The notes: a model not told the origin generated them from the letters alone. Numbered from the stretch's first letter, positions 25,531 to 34,602 are shown. The stretch is 64,000 nt of DNA from Winogradskya humida (GCF_016862215.1 NZ_BOMN01000031.1:62001-126000); one strand, 5' to 3'. Program-made: numbers and translations.

Positions 25531-27912
25531 TTAGCTGAACTTCACCGTCGCCGAGGTGCCGGACTGTGCGGTGACCTGGATCTTGACGCCGGCGGCGGGC
25601 AGCTTGACGCCTGCGGCCGGGGTCTCGTCGTAGAAGTACTTCTGCGTGTCATCGAACGTCGGCTGCGCGGCCTGGCCACGAATGTAGCTGGCCTTGCCGT
25701 TGATGTGCAGCGTGAACGAATCGGCCTTCTTCAACCCGAACGGTGCGTCGTAGATCTGCACCCGGGCGCGCCACGGCACACCCTCCAGGTTGTAGACCGG
25801 CTCCGGGTGCGCGTCGACGTACAGGTTGCGGCCGGTGCCGGGGTGGGTGCTGACGTTGTTGTCCGAGACCGAGGTGTCCCAGTACGAGATCAGCACGCCC
25901 TGCTGGTACGAGAAGTGATCCACGAAGTCGGGCTTCGCCGGGTAGCCGAAGAAGTACGGGCCCGTCTTGAGGTACTGGTCGTAGCCGACGTACGAGCGGT
26001 TGCCGACGATGTAGAAGTTGTCGTACGCCGCGGTGGTCGAGGAACCGACGACGCTGAAGCCCGCGGGGGTCCAGGTCGGGGTGGTCTCGGCGCCGTCCGT
26101 CGACACCACGGTGCCGTCGGTGGTGACCGTCAGGTTGTCGCCGAAGAACCCGCCCTCGGAGACGCCGCCGTCGGTCAGGTAGTGCAGGCGGAACTTGACC
26201 TTCTGGCCCGCGTACGCGTTGAGCGGCACAGCGATGTCCGCCCAGGCGCCGCCAGTGCTGCCGGTCAGCGCCGGGTTGCCACTGCCGTCGGTCGGGAAGG
26301 CGGCGCCGTTGACCGTGCCGTTGAGCCGGGTCCAGGTGCTGCCGTTGTCCGTCGACGCCTCGAAGTAGAGGTAGTCGTAGTCGACCTCGATGGCGTAGCG
26401 GCCCTTGAGCGTGACCGAGCCGGTGGTCTTACCGGTGAGGTCGACGTCCTTGGTCAGCGCGGTCTCGAGGTCGTCCTGGTTGCCGGAGAAGTACTGCTTG
26501 GTTCCGGCGTACGGCGCGCCCAGCGGCGTGACGACCTGCTTGTCGGGCAGCACCACGACCGCGGCCTGCGCCTTGGCGGTGTTGTACTCCTCCGGGCCGA
26601 GCTCGAGGGTCTTCTGCTGACCCTTGACCAGGACCTCGTAGTCGAGCCAGCCGAGCTGCAGCTTGTTCCACGCGCCCATGTCGCCGGGGCGGGTGCCGAT
26701 GCCCTGGTCGCCCGTGGCGCTGAGGCGGTTCTGCGCCATGAGCGTCCAGTACTCGTTGGCGTTGTCGCCGCGGCCGGTGGTGTCGTAGTCGTCCGGCAGC
26801 GTGAGGTCGTGCGTGTACTCGTGGGCGAAGACGGCGAGGCCACCGTTCTCCGGCTGCATCGTGTAGTCACCGATCCAGAGGCCGGTGTCGCCGACCTGGG
26901 TGCCGCCGCGCAGGTTGCCCGACGGGCCGGTGGAACCGGCGTCGCCCGAGCTCACGTACGAGCGGTGGCTCCAGATGGCGTCCTCACCCTGCTGCGGGTC
27001 ACCGTCGGCCTGGTCGCCACCGGCGTGCACGATCTGGAAGTGGTCGATGTAGCCGTCGGGCTCGTTGAAGTCGCCGTCGTTGTCGTAGTCGTACCGGTCG
27101 TGCTGGTCGAACGACTGCAGGTCCGCGACGATCTGATCCTCGGTACGCCCGGCGGCCCGCTGGTCGATGACCCACTGGTTGGCGGCGTCACGGACGAGCT
27201 GCTGGACGTTGCTGCAGACGTGGCTGCCGCAGAGGTCGCGACCGTACCGGGCCTCGTTGTACTTGACCTTGACCCAGTCGGTGACCTCGCCGTCGACGCT
27301 GTAGCGGCCGGACGACTGCGTCTGCATATAGGTCTTCAGCGACTCGGTGCCCGCACCGTCGCCGAAGTAGAGGTTGCGGAAGTAGTCGGAGCTGTAGTCG
27401 GACCGCCAGATCGTGGAGTTGTCCACGCCGCGGTCGGGCTCCGGGATCGAGTTGTGCAGCGGACCCTCGAACGTCGCGGGCCCGGCGGTCGCCGGGTCGC
27501 TGTCCACGTCGGGGTAGCTGGGGTGCCGGTCGTTGCCGAACTCCGCGAGGATCACGAAGATCCGGTCGGTGTTCTCACGCTCGAGCTCGACGTACTGGTC
27601 GACGCCGTCGTCGTTCGTGGTCGCCGTCTTGTTGAGTGCGGACACGCCCTGGTTCTTGCCGACCTTGACCACGGTGCTGCCGTTGCGCTCGATCGGCTTG
27701 GCGCGGCCGGTGAGCACATCGGTGATGGCCTGCTGGCGCAGCGCCCGGGTCTTGTCGTTGAACGGGTTGGGGATGTCGTCGACGGTGGCGGTGCCGGCCT
27801 GACTGGCCGGTGCCGGGTCGGCAGGTGGAGCAGCGCTGGCGACGGTCGGGAGCGAGATCCCGACGCTGGTCACCATTGCGGCGCCCAGCAGTCCCACGAC
27901 TACCTTGCGCAC
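25531..27912 (-). CDS. Secreted M6-family metalloprotease (immune inhibitor A-like), copy 2
   Basis: Paralogue of the downstream gene, 793 residues. Signal peptide VRKVVVGLLGAAMVTSVGIS with cleavage near VASAA; zinc motif HEYTHDLTLPDDYD, in which the Gly of copy 1 is replaced by Thr while the HExxH ligands are kept. The Ca-like loop is DRYDYDNDGDFNEPDGYIDH. The C-terminal segment GVKLPAAGVKIQVTAQSGTS is identical in both copies, pointing to recent duplication or gene conversion. GTG start at 27912 with GGAGG upstream, the same arrangement as copy 1. A terminator separates the two genes, so they are likely separately expressed. The family degrades host or environmental proteins; the substrate is unknown. 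Confidence 0.93.
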   Translation of the reverse strand: MRKVVVGLLGAAMVTSVGISLPTVASAAPPADPAPASQAGTATVDDIPNPFNDKTRALRQQAITDVLTGRAKPIERNGSTVVKVGKNQGVSALNKTATTNDDGVDQYVELERENTDRIFVILAEFGNDRHPSYPDVDSDPATAGPATFEGPLHNSIPEPDRGVDNSTIWRSDYSSDYFRNLYFGDGAGTESLKTYMQTQSSGRYSVDGEVTDWVKVKYNEARYGRDLCGSHVCSNVQQLVRDAANQWVIDQRAAGRTEDQIVADLQSFDQHDRYDYDNDGDFNEPDGYIDHFQIVHAGGDQADGDPQQGEDAIWSHRSYVSSGDAGSTGPSGNLRGGTQVGDTGLWIGDYTMQPENGGLAVFAHEYTHDLTLPDDYDTTGRGDNANEYWTLMAQNRLSATGDQGIGTRPGDMGAWNKLQLGWLDYEVLVKGQQKTLELGPEEYNTAKAQAAVVVLPDKQVVTPLGAPYAGTKQYFSGNQDDLETALTKDVDLTGKTTGSVTLKGRYAIEVDYDYLYFEASTDNGSTWTRLNGTVNGAAFPTDGSGNPALTGSTGGAWADIAVPLNAYAGQKVKFRLHYLTDGGVSEGGFFGDNLTVTTDGTVVSTDGAETTPTWTPAGFSVVGSSTTAAYDNFYIVGNRSYVGYDQYLKTGPYFFGYPAKPDFVDHFSYQQGVLISYWDTSVSDNNVSTHPGTGRNLYVDAHPEPVYNLEGVPWRARVQIYDAPFGLKKADSFTLHINGKASYIRGQAAQPTFDDTQKYFYDETPAAGVKLPAAGVKIQVTAQSGTSATVKFS

Positions 27913-28038
27913 TACGTTACCTCCGTTGACAGGACCGCACACCGTGGTTCGGCGGCGGCCTAGCAGGCCCCGGATCCGGGGCTGGAGAGAACGTATGCAG
28001 ATATAGCGATGCCTGGCAAGGTCCAGTTTGGTCATAAC

Positions 28039-28074
28039 ATCGACGGCAGTGGATTGTTACCCACTGCCGTCGAT
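28039..28074 (-). terminator. Hairpin terminator downstream of acs
   Basis: Perfect 14-bp stem (28039-28052 with 28061-28074), 8-nt loop, directly after the acs stop on the minus strand. There is no long T tract. Confidence 0.8.
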
Positions 28075-28084
28075 GCGTGTGCGG

Positions 28085-30070
28085 TCAGTCCTCGGACTTG
28101 GTCGAAGTCATACCTGACGAGATCAGATCCATGACCGTGGAGTCCTGCAACGTCGTGACATCGCCCAGCGACCTGTTCTCCGCGACGTCCTTCAGCAGTC
28201 GACGCATAATTTTTCCGGACCGGGTCTTGGGCAGCTCGGCGACGAGCATGATCTGCCGGGGCTTGGCGATCGGGCCCAGCTTCTTGGCGACGTGCAGGCG
28301 CAGCTCCTGGATCAGCTTCTCGCCGGCCTCGCCGCTGGTGTCGACGTTGCCCCGGGGGATCGTGAACGCCACGATGGCCTGACCGGTTGTCGGGTCGGTG
28401 GCGCCGACGACCGCGGCCTCGGCCACGGACGGGTGCGAGACCAGGGCCGACTCGACCTCGGTGGTCGAGATGTTGTGCCCGGAGATCAGCATGACGTCGT
28501 CGACCCGGCCGAGCAGCCAGAGCGCGCCGTCGTCGTCCTTTTTCGCGCCGTCCCCGGCGAAGTAGATCCAGTCCTCACCGACGCCGGCGCCCTTGCCGAA
28601 GCGCGACCAGTACGTGTCGATGAAGCGCTGGTCGTCACCCCAGATCGTGCGCAGCATCGACGGCCACGGCTCGCGCAGTACCAGGAACCCGCCGCCGCCG
28701 TTCGGCACCGAGCGGGCCTCGTCGTCGACCACGTCCGCGGAGATGCCGGGGAGTGCGGTCATCGCGGAGCCGGGCTTGGTGCTGGTGACGCCGGGCAGCG
28801 GAGAGATCATGACCGAGCCGGTCTCGGTCTGCCACCAGGTGTCCACAATGGGGCAGTTGTCGTGGCCGACGTTCGCCCTGTACCACATCCAGGCTTCGGG
28901 GTTGATCGGCTCGCCGACGCTGCCGAGCACACGCAGTGACGACAGGTCGTACTTCGCCGGGATGTCGTCGCCCCACTTCATCATCGTGCGGATGAGCGTG
29001 GGCGCGGTGTAGAGGATGGTGACCTTGTACTTGTCGACGATCTCCCAGAACCGGCCGCGGTTCGGGGTGTCCGGCGTCCCCTCGTACATGACCTGGGTGG
29101 CGCCGTTGGAGAGCGGCCCGTAGACGATGTACGAGTGCCCGGTGACCCAGCCGATGTCGGCGGTGCACCAGTAGACGTCGCTTTCGGGCTTCAGATCAAA
29201 GACGGCGTTATGCGTGTACGACGTCTGCGTCAGGTATCCGCCCGTGGTGTGCAGGATGCCCTTCGGTTTACCCGTCGTGCCCGAGGTGTAGAGGATGAAC
29301 AGCGGGTGCTCGGAGTCGAACGCCTGCGGCTCGTGCTTGTCTCCGGCCTGTTCGACCGTCTCGTGCCACCAGAGGTCCTTCTCGCCCCACGCGACATCTT
29401 CACCGGTGCGGCGTACGACGAGCACGTGCTCGATGCTCGGACACTGCGCGACAGCGTCGTCGACCGTCGGCTTGAGCGCGGACGGCTTGCCTCGCCGGTA
29501 TCCGCCGTCCGCAGTGATCACGAGCTTCGCGTCCGCGTCCTGGATGCGGGTGGAGAGGGCGTCCACCGAGAACCCGCCGAACACGACGCTGTGGGTCGCG
29601 CCGATCCGCGCGCAGGCCAGCATCGCCACCGCGGCCTCGGGGATCATCGGCAGGTAGATGGCGACCCGGTCGCCGGCCGTGATGCCCAGCTCGGTGAGCG
29701 TGTTGGCGGCCTGGCTGACGCTCTTGAGCAGGTCGGCGTAGGTGATCGAGCGGGTGTCCCCGGGCTCGCCCTCCCAGTGGATCGCGACCTTGTCGCCGTG
29801 CCCGGCCTCGACATGACGGTCCACGCAGTTGTACGCGATGTTCAGCTCGCCGCCGACGAACCACTTGGCGAAGGGCGGGTTGGACCAGTCGAGGACCTGT
29901 TCCCACGGCTTGGCCCAGCTGAGTCGTTTCGCCTGTTGCTCCCAGAACCACTGGCGGTTCTCGTCGGCTTCGTCGTAGGCCTCGGCCTTGACGTTGGCAT
30001 TGGCGGCGAGGTCGGCGGGCGGCGGGAACTGCCGCGTCTCCGAATACAGGTTCTCCAGCGTCTCGCTCAT
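28085..30070 (-). CDS. acs: Acetyl-CoA synthetase
   Basis: Converts acetate, ATP and CoA to acetyl-CoA through an acetyl-adenylate; cytosolic. 661 residues, normal length. Visible motifs are the P-loop-like [18 protein letters not shown], the core segment [36 protein letters not shown], and the C-terminal [16 protein letters not shown], whose Lys is the known site of regulatory acetylation in the family. The ATG at 30070 follows AGGAG and begins [18 protein letters not shown]; upstream open frame is non-homologous. Divergent from the Fic-like gene, a pairing seen in other actinobacteria from general knowledge. Confidence 0.97.
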   Translation of the reverse strand: MSETLENLYSETRQFPPPADLAANANVKAEAYDEADENRQWFWEQQAKRLSWAKPWEQVLDWSNPPFAKWFVGGELNIAYNCVDRHVEAGHGDKVAIHWEGEPGDTRSITYADLLKSVSQAANTLTELGITAGDRVAIYLPMIPEAAVAMLACARIGATHSVVFGGFSVDALSTRIQDADAKLVITADGGYRRGKPSALKPTVDDAVAQCPSIEHVLVVRRTGEDVAWGEKDLWWHETVEQAGDKHEPQAFDSEHPLFILYTSGTTGKPKGILHTTGGYLTQTSYTHNAVFDLKPESDVYWCTADIGWVTGHSYIVYGPLSNGATQVMYEGTPDTPNRGRFWEIVDKYKVTILYTAPTLIRTMMKWGDDIPAKYDLSSLRVLGSVGEPINPEAWMWYRANVGHDNCPIVDTWWQTETGSVMISPLPGVTSTKPGSAMTALPGISADVVDDEARSVPNGGGGFLVLREPWPSMLRTIWGDDQRFIDTYWSRFGKGAGVGEDWIYFAGDGAKKDDDGALWLLGRVDDVMLISGHNISTTEVESALVSHPSVAEAAVVGATDPTTGQAIVAFTIPRGNVDTSGEAGEKLIQELRLHVAKKLGPIAKPRQIMLVAELPKTRSGKIMRRLLKDVAENRSLGDVTTLQDSTVMDLISSGMTSTKSED

Positions 30071-30254
30071 GAGGGCGGCTCCTCTGCTCTGTTGTGTGCA
30101 CACTAGTTGCGCTCGGGCGGCCCGTGCTCGTCCCGCGCGCTGAGTGGCGGAGAGTGCGCGCCGACCGGGCAGATCATGATCGATGCTGCGCGAATCTTGC
30201 CACTTCTGAGCCCTAATGCGCAGCAAGTGTTTCGTAGGGTTTTCCGGTTACGGT

Positions 30255-31004
30255 ATGCCGGTGACGAACGATCCGCTGGCTCCGCTGCTCGCCCTGACCG
30301 GGGTCGAGGACGCTTTCACCGAGGCCCGCGAGCGCGTCGATGCCGCGCTGCGGCACCGGGCGCTGCGCCGCAACGGTGGCCAGGTCGCCGCCGAGGTCGG
30401 CCTGCGCGCCGCCGTGGCCAGTGCGGCCCTGGAAGACCATCGCTACGACCTCGCCGACGTCCGCGGTGGCACGGTCACCGACCCGATCGTGCAGGGCGCT
30501 CTGCGCGTCTCCGAGTCCCTCGGCGGCCTGACCGACCTCTGGCCCCGAGCGCCCCGCCAGGTGCTCGCCCGGCTCCACATGCTGGCGGCCCGCGGCTCGG
30601 TGGCCGAGGCCGACCTCGGCCGGCTGGCCTCCGGCGCCGACCGGATCGACGCCCTCGCCGGGCTGGTCGCCGGCAATGAGCGGACGCCCCCGCTGCTGCT
30701 CGCCGCGATCGTGCACGCCGAGTTGATCACCTTGCGCCCCTTCGCCGGGCCCGCGGGTGTCGTCGCGCGGGCGGCCGCGCGGCTCACCCTGGTCTCCCGC
30801 GGCTTCGACGCCCGCGGTCTGGTCGGGGTCGAGGAGGGCCATCTCACCCGCGAGCCCGAATATGTGGGATCGGCCGGGGCGTACGCGACCGGCACGCCGG
30901 ACGGTGTCCGATCGTGGCTGCGGCACTACGCAGCCGCGGTGATCGAGGGTGCGGATGAGATCCCCCGGATCGGCGATGAGGTGTTGGCACCTTCGGGCGG
31001 GTGA
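30255..31004 (+). CDS. Fic-fold protein with degenerate catalytic motif
   Basis: 249 residues, all-helical. The Fic core HPFxDGNGRxxR is recognisable in position but altered: it reads RPFAGPAGVVAR at residues 161-172, preceded by AAIVHAELITL, the usual helix before the motif. The catalytic His is Arg161, and the Asp/Gly/Asn of the anion-binding loop are Gly/Pro/Ala, so AMP transfer by the normal mechanism is unlikely. Such proteins are sometimes labelled oxidoreductases in databases. Start at ATG 30255, with GTG 30261 as an alternative. It is divergent from acs; a role linked to acetate metabolism is speculation. Confidence 0.7.
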   Translation: MPVTNDPLAPLLALTGVEDAFTEARERVDAALRHRALRRNGGQVAAEVGLRAAVASAALEDHRYDLADVRGGTVTDPIVQGALRVSESLGGLTDLWPRAPRQVLARLHMLAARGSVAEADLGRLASGADRIDALAGLVAGNERTPPLLLAAIVHAELITLRPFAGPAGVVARAAARLTLVSRGFDARGLVGVEEGHLTREPEYVGSAGAYATGTPDGVRSWLRHYAAAVIEGADEIPRIGDEVLAPSGG

Positions 31005-31061
31005 TGCGTCGAAGTTCGAATTACCCGATTTGCGGCCGTTGGCGGTTGCCATACTCGGTTG

Positions 31062-31538
31062 ATGGACGACGATTGGGTCCGGCCATACTCTCCCGGCCCC
31101 GGCCGCTGGCTGGTCATCGGCTGGGAAGCTGTGGCCTTCGGCCTCCTCGGCTGGGCGAGCATCGGCCTCTTCGACCTGACCGGCGCGGGTGTGCACATCC
31201 TCGCGATGGTCATCGCCGCGGTGTGGGTGCTCGCCGGCTGGCGGATCCTGGAGATGGGCGTCTACGTGCGGCCCGCAGGTCTACGGATCCGGGGGTTGCT
31301 GCGGTCGCGCACGCTGCGGTGGGAGGAGATCGCCCACGTGCGGCTCCACAAGCACACCAACAAGGTGGGCCGGTGGGAGATCCAGGGCGGCATGACCGTG
31401 CTGATCGAGCGGCGGGACGGGCCGACGGTCAACACCGAGTTGTGGGCCCAGGGTGTGGACTTCCATCGCCGGCCGCAGGCCTTCCGCGACGTCTACCACG
31501 AGCTGCGCAACCGGCACCTGCAGTCGGCGCGGGGCTGA
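31062..31538 (+). CDS. PH-domain membrane protein
   Basis: 158 residues. Two membrane helices (LVIGWEAVAFGLLGWASIGL and VHILAMVIAAVWVLAGWRIL) are followed by a bacterial PH-like domain (about 72-150): GVYVRPAGLRIRGLLRSRTL, RWEEIAHVRL. The domain family (bPH) is common in actinobacteria; function unknown. ATG at 31062 directly follows a TTG, which could also serve. 57 nt after the Fic-like gene, so probably one transcript. Its 3' end runs into a short 13-bp repeat. Confidence 0.82.
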   Translation: MDDDWVRPYSPGPGRWLVIGWEAVAFGLLGWASIGLFDLTGAGVHILAMVIAAVWVLAGWRILEMGVYVRPAGLRIRGLLRSRTLRWEEIAHVRLHKHTNKVGRWEIQGGMTVLIERRDGPTVNTELWAQGVDFHRRPQAFRDVYHELRNRHLQSARG

Positions 31539-31582
31539 TCGGGCGAGCTGATCGGGTCGGCTGATCGGGCGGGCTGATGGGG
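31535..31582. repeat. Short direct repeat, 3.7 copies of 13 bp
   Basis: CTGATCGGGCGAG, CTGATCGGGTCGG, CTGATCGGGCGGG, CTGATGGGG at 31535, 31548, 31561 and 31574. The first copy contains the stop codon of the PH-domain gene. Confidence 0.85.
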
Positions 31583-31850
31583 GGCATAAAGGACGCCGCC
31601 TCACGGGTGAGGCGGCGTCGCTTGCGCGTCCTACCGGGCTATCAGGCGTGCACCTGGGGTTCTGTTGTCGGCAGTCCCGCCGGTTTCCCGGTGGGTCCCG
31701 CCGCAACGTGCCTGCCGTGGCTGATCGCGCGTGGGTTCCCGGTGGCCGTGCACGGAATCCGATGAACGGGTCCGCGGTTTCTTTCTACGCCTCTGTCGCC
31801 TTGATCACCAGGGCAAATGCCACTTAAAGTAATTAGTCAGACGCTTGATG
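31539..31850. other. Gene-free stretch between PH-domain and HAD genes
   Basis: 312 nt between convergent genes. Contains the 13-bp repeat, a 13-bp perfect hairpin at 31592-31619, and otherwise no recognisable gene or RNA. Confidence 0.6.
31592..31619. terminator. Hairpin between convergent genes, possible terminator
   Basis: GACGCCGCCTCAC (31592-31604) pairs perfectly with 31607-31619. There is no T tract on the plus strand; it could serve either gene. Confidence 0.6.
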
Positions 31851-32651
31851 TCAGCTCAGGGCGGCCTTGGTGCGGCGGTGGCGGCCGTAGATCGCGAAGC
31901 CGATCGCGACTCCCACGCCGACCCCCAGCGCTGCGGCCGCGACCGGGACGGCGGGGCGTTCCCTCAGCCGGCGGCCCAGCGGGATGGGGTGCCGGAACTC
32001 CAGCACCGGCCACTGGTTCTCCAGCGCGACCCGGCGCAGTGCGCGATCCGGGTTCACGGCGCTCGGGTGCCCGACCGCCTCCAGCAGAGGAAGATCGCTG
32101 CTCGAGTCGGAGTAGGCGTAACACTCCGCAAGGTCGTAGCCGCGCTCGTCCGCGAGCTCCTGCACGCCGATGACCTTGCTCGGCCCGGCGGCGTAGAACT
32201 CGATCTCACCGCTGTAGCGGCCGTCCACGATGCCCATCCGCGTCGCGATGATGTCCGTGACTCCGAGCAGCGCGCCGATCGGGCGCACCATCTCGTCACC
32301 GGATGCTGAAACCAGCACGACATCGCGCCCGGCGCCCTGGTGCTCGGCGATGAGGGCGGCGGCTTCGGCGTACACATAAGGGTTGATCAGCTCTTGCAGG
32401 GCCTCGCCGACGATCTGCTGGACCTGCTCGACCTTCCAGCCCTTGCAGAGGGTGGCGAGGTAGTCGCGCGTGCGTGCCATGGTCTGCTCGTCGGTGCCGC
32501 CCAGGCGGAACATGAGCTGGGCGTAGGCGGACTTGACGACGTCACGCCGGCTGATCAGCCCATCACGATAGAGCGGCCGTCCGAAGGCCAGCGCACTGGA
32601 CTTGGCGATGACGGTCTTGTCGAGGTCGAAGAATGCGGCGCTCTGGCCCAC
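31851..32651 (-). CDS. HAD-superfamily IB phosphatase (SerB1-like) with C-terminal membrane anchor
   Basis: 266 residues. HAD motif I is FFDLDKTVIAKSSALAFGRP (nucleophile Asp in DxDxT), motif II VLVSASGDEM, motif III the Lys in GPSKVIGVQEL, and motif IV CYAYSDSSSDLPLLEAVGHP. This is the IB subclass, which includes phosphoserine phosphatase-like and sporulation inhibitor (SCO CicA-like) enzymes; the substrate is unclear. The C-terminus ends with one hydrophobic segment (AVPVAAAALGVGVGVAIGFA) and an Arg-rich tail, suggesting membrane attachment. GTG start at 32651. The gene keeps the conserved actinobacterial position between acs and ssd/tad. Confidence 0.88.
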   Translation of the reverse strand: MGQSAAFFDLDKTVIAKSSALAFGRPLYRDGLISRRDVVKSAYAQLMFRLGGTDEQTMARTRDYLATLCKGWKVEQVQQIVGEALQELINPYVYAEAAALIAEHQGAGRDVVLVSASGDEMVRPIGALLGVTDIIATRMGIVDGRYSGEIEFYAAGPSKVIGVQELADERGYDLAECYAYSDSSSDLPLLEAVGHPSAVNPDRALRRVALENQWPVLEFRHPIPLGRRLRERPAVPVAAAALGVGVGVAIGFAIYGRHRRTKAALS

Positions 32652-32849
32652 GGCCCGAAAGTGTAGCCGTACCCGTCCCGGAATACTGCCGCGGTGGCGG
32701 TGGTGCCATTTCTGGTGACGGTGGGTACTCGACGGTTGCGCGGTACTGAGGCATGCTTGTGTTGCGACTGGGATTCACGTTGCACCCGGCTGCCGCTGCT
32801 TTACCCATAACCCGACCCCGTGTTCCCGACCCCGTGTTTTCGTGCATTC
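32652..32849. other. Upstream region of HAD gene and 6C RNA
   Basis: No gene. Contains a direct repeat of CCCGACCCCGTGTT at about 32810-32840 and should include the promoters for the HAD gene (minus) and the 6C RNA (plus). Confidence 0.5.
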
Positions 32850-32857
32850 ACGGTGGT

Positions 32858-32975
32858 ATGGATTCTCGGTGGTTGCGCCCCCCGCGATCACCGGGTCCGA
32901 TTCGGCTCGACCCCCCCTGAGCCGAATCCCAGGACGGCCCCCGTCACCCCCGACGGGGGTCGTTCCCTGTTCAGG
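32858..32975 (+). ncRNA. 6C RNA (actinobacterial small RNA)
   Basis: Two consecutive stem-loops with C-rich loops, the defining feature of the 6C motif. Stem 1: GGTGGTTGCG (32868-32877) pairs with CGCGATCACC (32883-32892), enclosing a run of six C. Stem 2: GATTCGGCTC (32899-32908) pairs perfectly with GAGCCGAATC (32919-32928), enclosing GACCCCCCCT. A 12-bp G/C hairpin (32934-32945 with 32952-32963) follows as terminator, then TTCCCTGTTC. In Mycobacterium (B11) and Streptomyces the 6C RNA sits beside the same ssd and HAD genes, so position and structure agree. In mycobacteria it is known to base-pair with mRNAs through its C-rich loops and to affect growth and cell division. Exact ends are estimates. 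Confidence 0.9.
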
Positions 32976-32987
32976 GTTTCTGGGGTG

Positions 32988-33344
32988 TCAGGAGCCCGTC
33001 GCCCGGTTGAGATTCACGGCTTGGGCGTCGTCGGCCATCCCGAACAGTTCGGTCAGCCCGGTAACGGCGAGCACCCGCCGGAAGTTGTCGCTCGGATTTG
33101 TCACCACGAACCGGCATCCTGCCTCGGTGGCGGCGCGGTAGCCCTCGATCAGTGCGCCGAGCCCGGTCGAGTCGATGAACGTCGCGTCGCTCAGATCGAT
33201 CCGGATCTGCTCCGGGGAATCCTGCGAGACCGCGTCCCGGATGCCCTGGGCGACCTCGTCGGAGTTGGAGAAGTCGATCTCGCCCAGCACGCTCACGACC
33301 GCGGTGCCGTCGTCACCGTGCGCGCTGCGGATCGGGAACTCCAT
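32988..33344 (-). CDS. STAS-domain anti-sigma factor antagonist
   Basis: 118 residues, a single STAS domain. The phosphorylatable Ser is Ser59 in ATFIDSTGLGALIEGY. The start at ATG 33344 is supported by GGGAG six nt upstream and by the usual N-terminus. Such proteins bind an RsbW-type anti-sigma kinase when unphosphorylated; no kinase partner is adjacent, although an RsbW-like gene sits with bldG further along. It lies between the 6C RNA and ssd on the opposite strand, a position not occupied in mycobacteria as far as I know. Its stop lies 25 nt past the 6C terminator, converging with it. Confidence 0.9.
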   Translation of the reverse strand: MEFPIRSAHGDDGTAVVSVLGEIDFSNSDEVAQGIRDAVSQDSPEQIRIDLSDATFIDSTGLGALIEGYRAATEAGCRFVVTNPSDNFRRVLAVTGLTELFGMADDAQAVNLNRATGS

Positions 33345-33454
33345 GCCAACTCCCTTGATCGGGTCGGCCGACAACATACCCAATCGACACCGATTTCACT
33401 CTCAGGGTGTCCTTTTTGTAGGTATTCCTTTAGCAGATCAATGTCCCCGGACCG

Positions 33455-33489
33455 AGTTATCCACAGGCTGTTGAGTTATCCACAGGCTC
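33455..33489 (+). promoter_or_regulatory. Two perfect DnaA boxes upstream of the ssd/tad operon
   Basis: A 16-bp direct repeat GAGTTATCCACAGGCT occurs at 33455-33470 and 33474-33489 (19-bp period). Each contains a perfect DnaA box TTATCCACA (33457-33465, 33476-33484). They sit in the 193-nt region between divergent STAS and ssd genes, 50-80 nt before the ssd ATG. Confidence 0.75.
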
Positions 33490-33537
33490 GGTGATCGCCG
33501 GTTGAACGATCATTGCCGGTCCGGCCACGGTGGCGTC

Positions 33538-34602
33538 ATGCCTCTCCCGCTCGTGATCACCGAAGACCCTGACCTCCTCGATGACCTGCTGCGCCTCGCC
33601 GCCGCCGGTGGCACCGAGGTCGAGCTGGCCGCCGACCCCGCCGCGGCCCGGGCTCGCTATCTCTCCGCGCCCCTGATCCTGATCGGCTCCGACCAGGCCG
33701 AGGACTGCCTGCGAGCGGGTTTGCCCCGCCGCTACGGCGTGCTCGTCGTGGGCCTCAACCCGATCGACGACGACGTCTGGGACCTCGCCGAGAGCCTGGG
33801 CGCCGAGCACCTCGCCCTGCTGCCCGAGGCGGAGCCCTGGGTTGTCGACCGCATCACCGCCGCGATCCAGCCACCCGCCGCGGGTCGGGCCATCGCGGTG
33901 ATCGGCGGCCGCGGCGGTGCCGGCGCGAGCACCCTGGCCGGCGGGCTGGCGGTCACCGCCGTGCGCCGCGGCCTGCGCACGCTGCTGCTCGACGCCGACC
34001 CGCTCGGTGGCGGCCTGGACCTCGTGCTCGGCTGGGAGCGGCTCTCCGGCCTGCGCTGGCCGGCCCTCGCCGAGGCCGGTGGCCACATCGACCCGCCGGC
34101 GTTGCTCGGTGCCCTGCCCCAGCGCGGCGACCTGGTGCTGCTCTCGTTCGCCCGCGACGGCCTGACCGCGGTCCCGAGCGACGTCATGGCCGGCGCTCTG
34201 GCGGCCGCGCACACCCGCCGCGACGTGACCGTGATGGACCTGCCCCGCCACCTCGACGACGCGGCGACCCTCGCCCTGCAGGCAGCCGATCAAGCAGTCC
34301 TGGTCGTCCCGGCCGAGCTGCGGGCGGCCGCTGCGGCTGCCCGGGTGGCTGCGGTGGCGCGCCTGCACTGTCCCGACCTATCGGTGGTGGTGCGGGGCCC
34401 GGCCCCCGGGCGCCTCAAACCGCGCGAGGTGGCGCGCTCCCTCGGGCTCCCGCTGGCCGGCGCTCTGCGTCCCGAGGAGTCGCTGCGCAACGGACTGGAG
34501 CGCGGTGACGCCCCCACCCAGGACGGGCGCGGTCCGCTGGCCGAGCTCTGCGGCCGGCTGATCGCACGCCTGCTCGTCGCGAAGAGCGAGGCCGTGGCAT
34601 GA
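33538..34602 (+). CDS. ssd: Septum-site determining protein Ssd (CpaE/MinD-like ATPase)
   Basis: 354 residues. N-terminal receiver-like region (about 1-115) and C-terminal MinD/CpaE-type ATPase region with a deviant Walker A (GGRGGAGASTLAGGLAV) and switch-like DADPLGGGLDLVL. In mycobacteria the equivalent gene heads the tad pilus cluster and influences septum formation; in tad systems CpaE/TadZ places the pilus machine. The Walker A lacks the usual GKT/S Lys-Thr (reads GAST), though the first Lys is also absent here, so ATP hydrolysis is uncertain. ATG at 33538. Overlaps tadA by 4 nt. Confidence 0.88.
   Translation: MPLPLVITEDPDLLDDLLRLAAAGGTEVELAADPAAARARYLSAPLILIGSDQAEDCLRAGLPRRYGVLVVGLNPIDDDVWDLAESLGAEHLALLPEAEPWVVDRITAAIQPPAAGRAIAVIGGRGGAGASTLAGGLAVTAVRRGLRTLLLDADPLGGGLDLVLGWERLSGLRWPALAEAGGHIDPPALLGALPQRGDLVLLSFARDGLTAVPSDVMAGALAAAHTRRDVTVMDLPRHLDDAATLALQAADQAVLVVPAELRAAAAAARVAAVARLHCPDLSVVVRGPAPGRLKPREVARSLGLPLAGALRPEESLRNGLERGDAPTQDGRGPLAELCGRLIARLLVAKSEAVA

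Noticed and set aside
25705..27963. Long plus-strand open frame opposite the second M6 protease gene
   Set aside because: Same kind of shadow; the opposite strand has a signal peptide, zinc motif and ribosome site.
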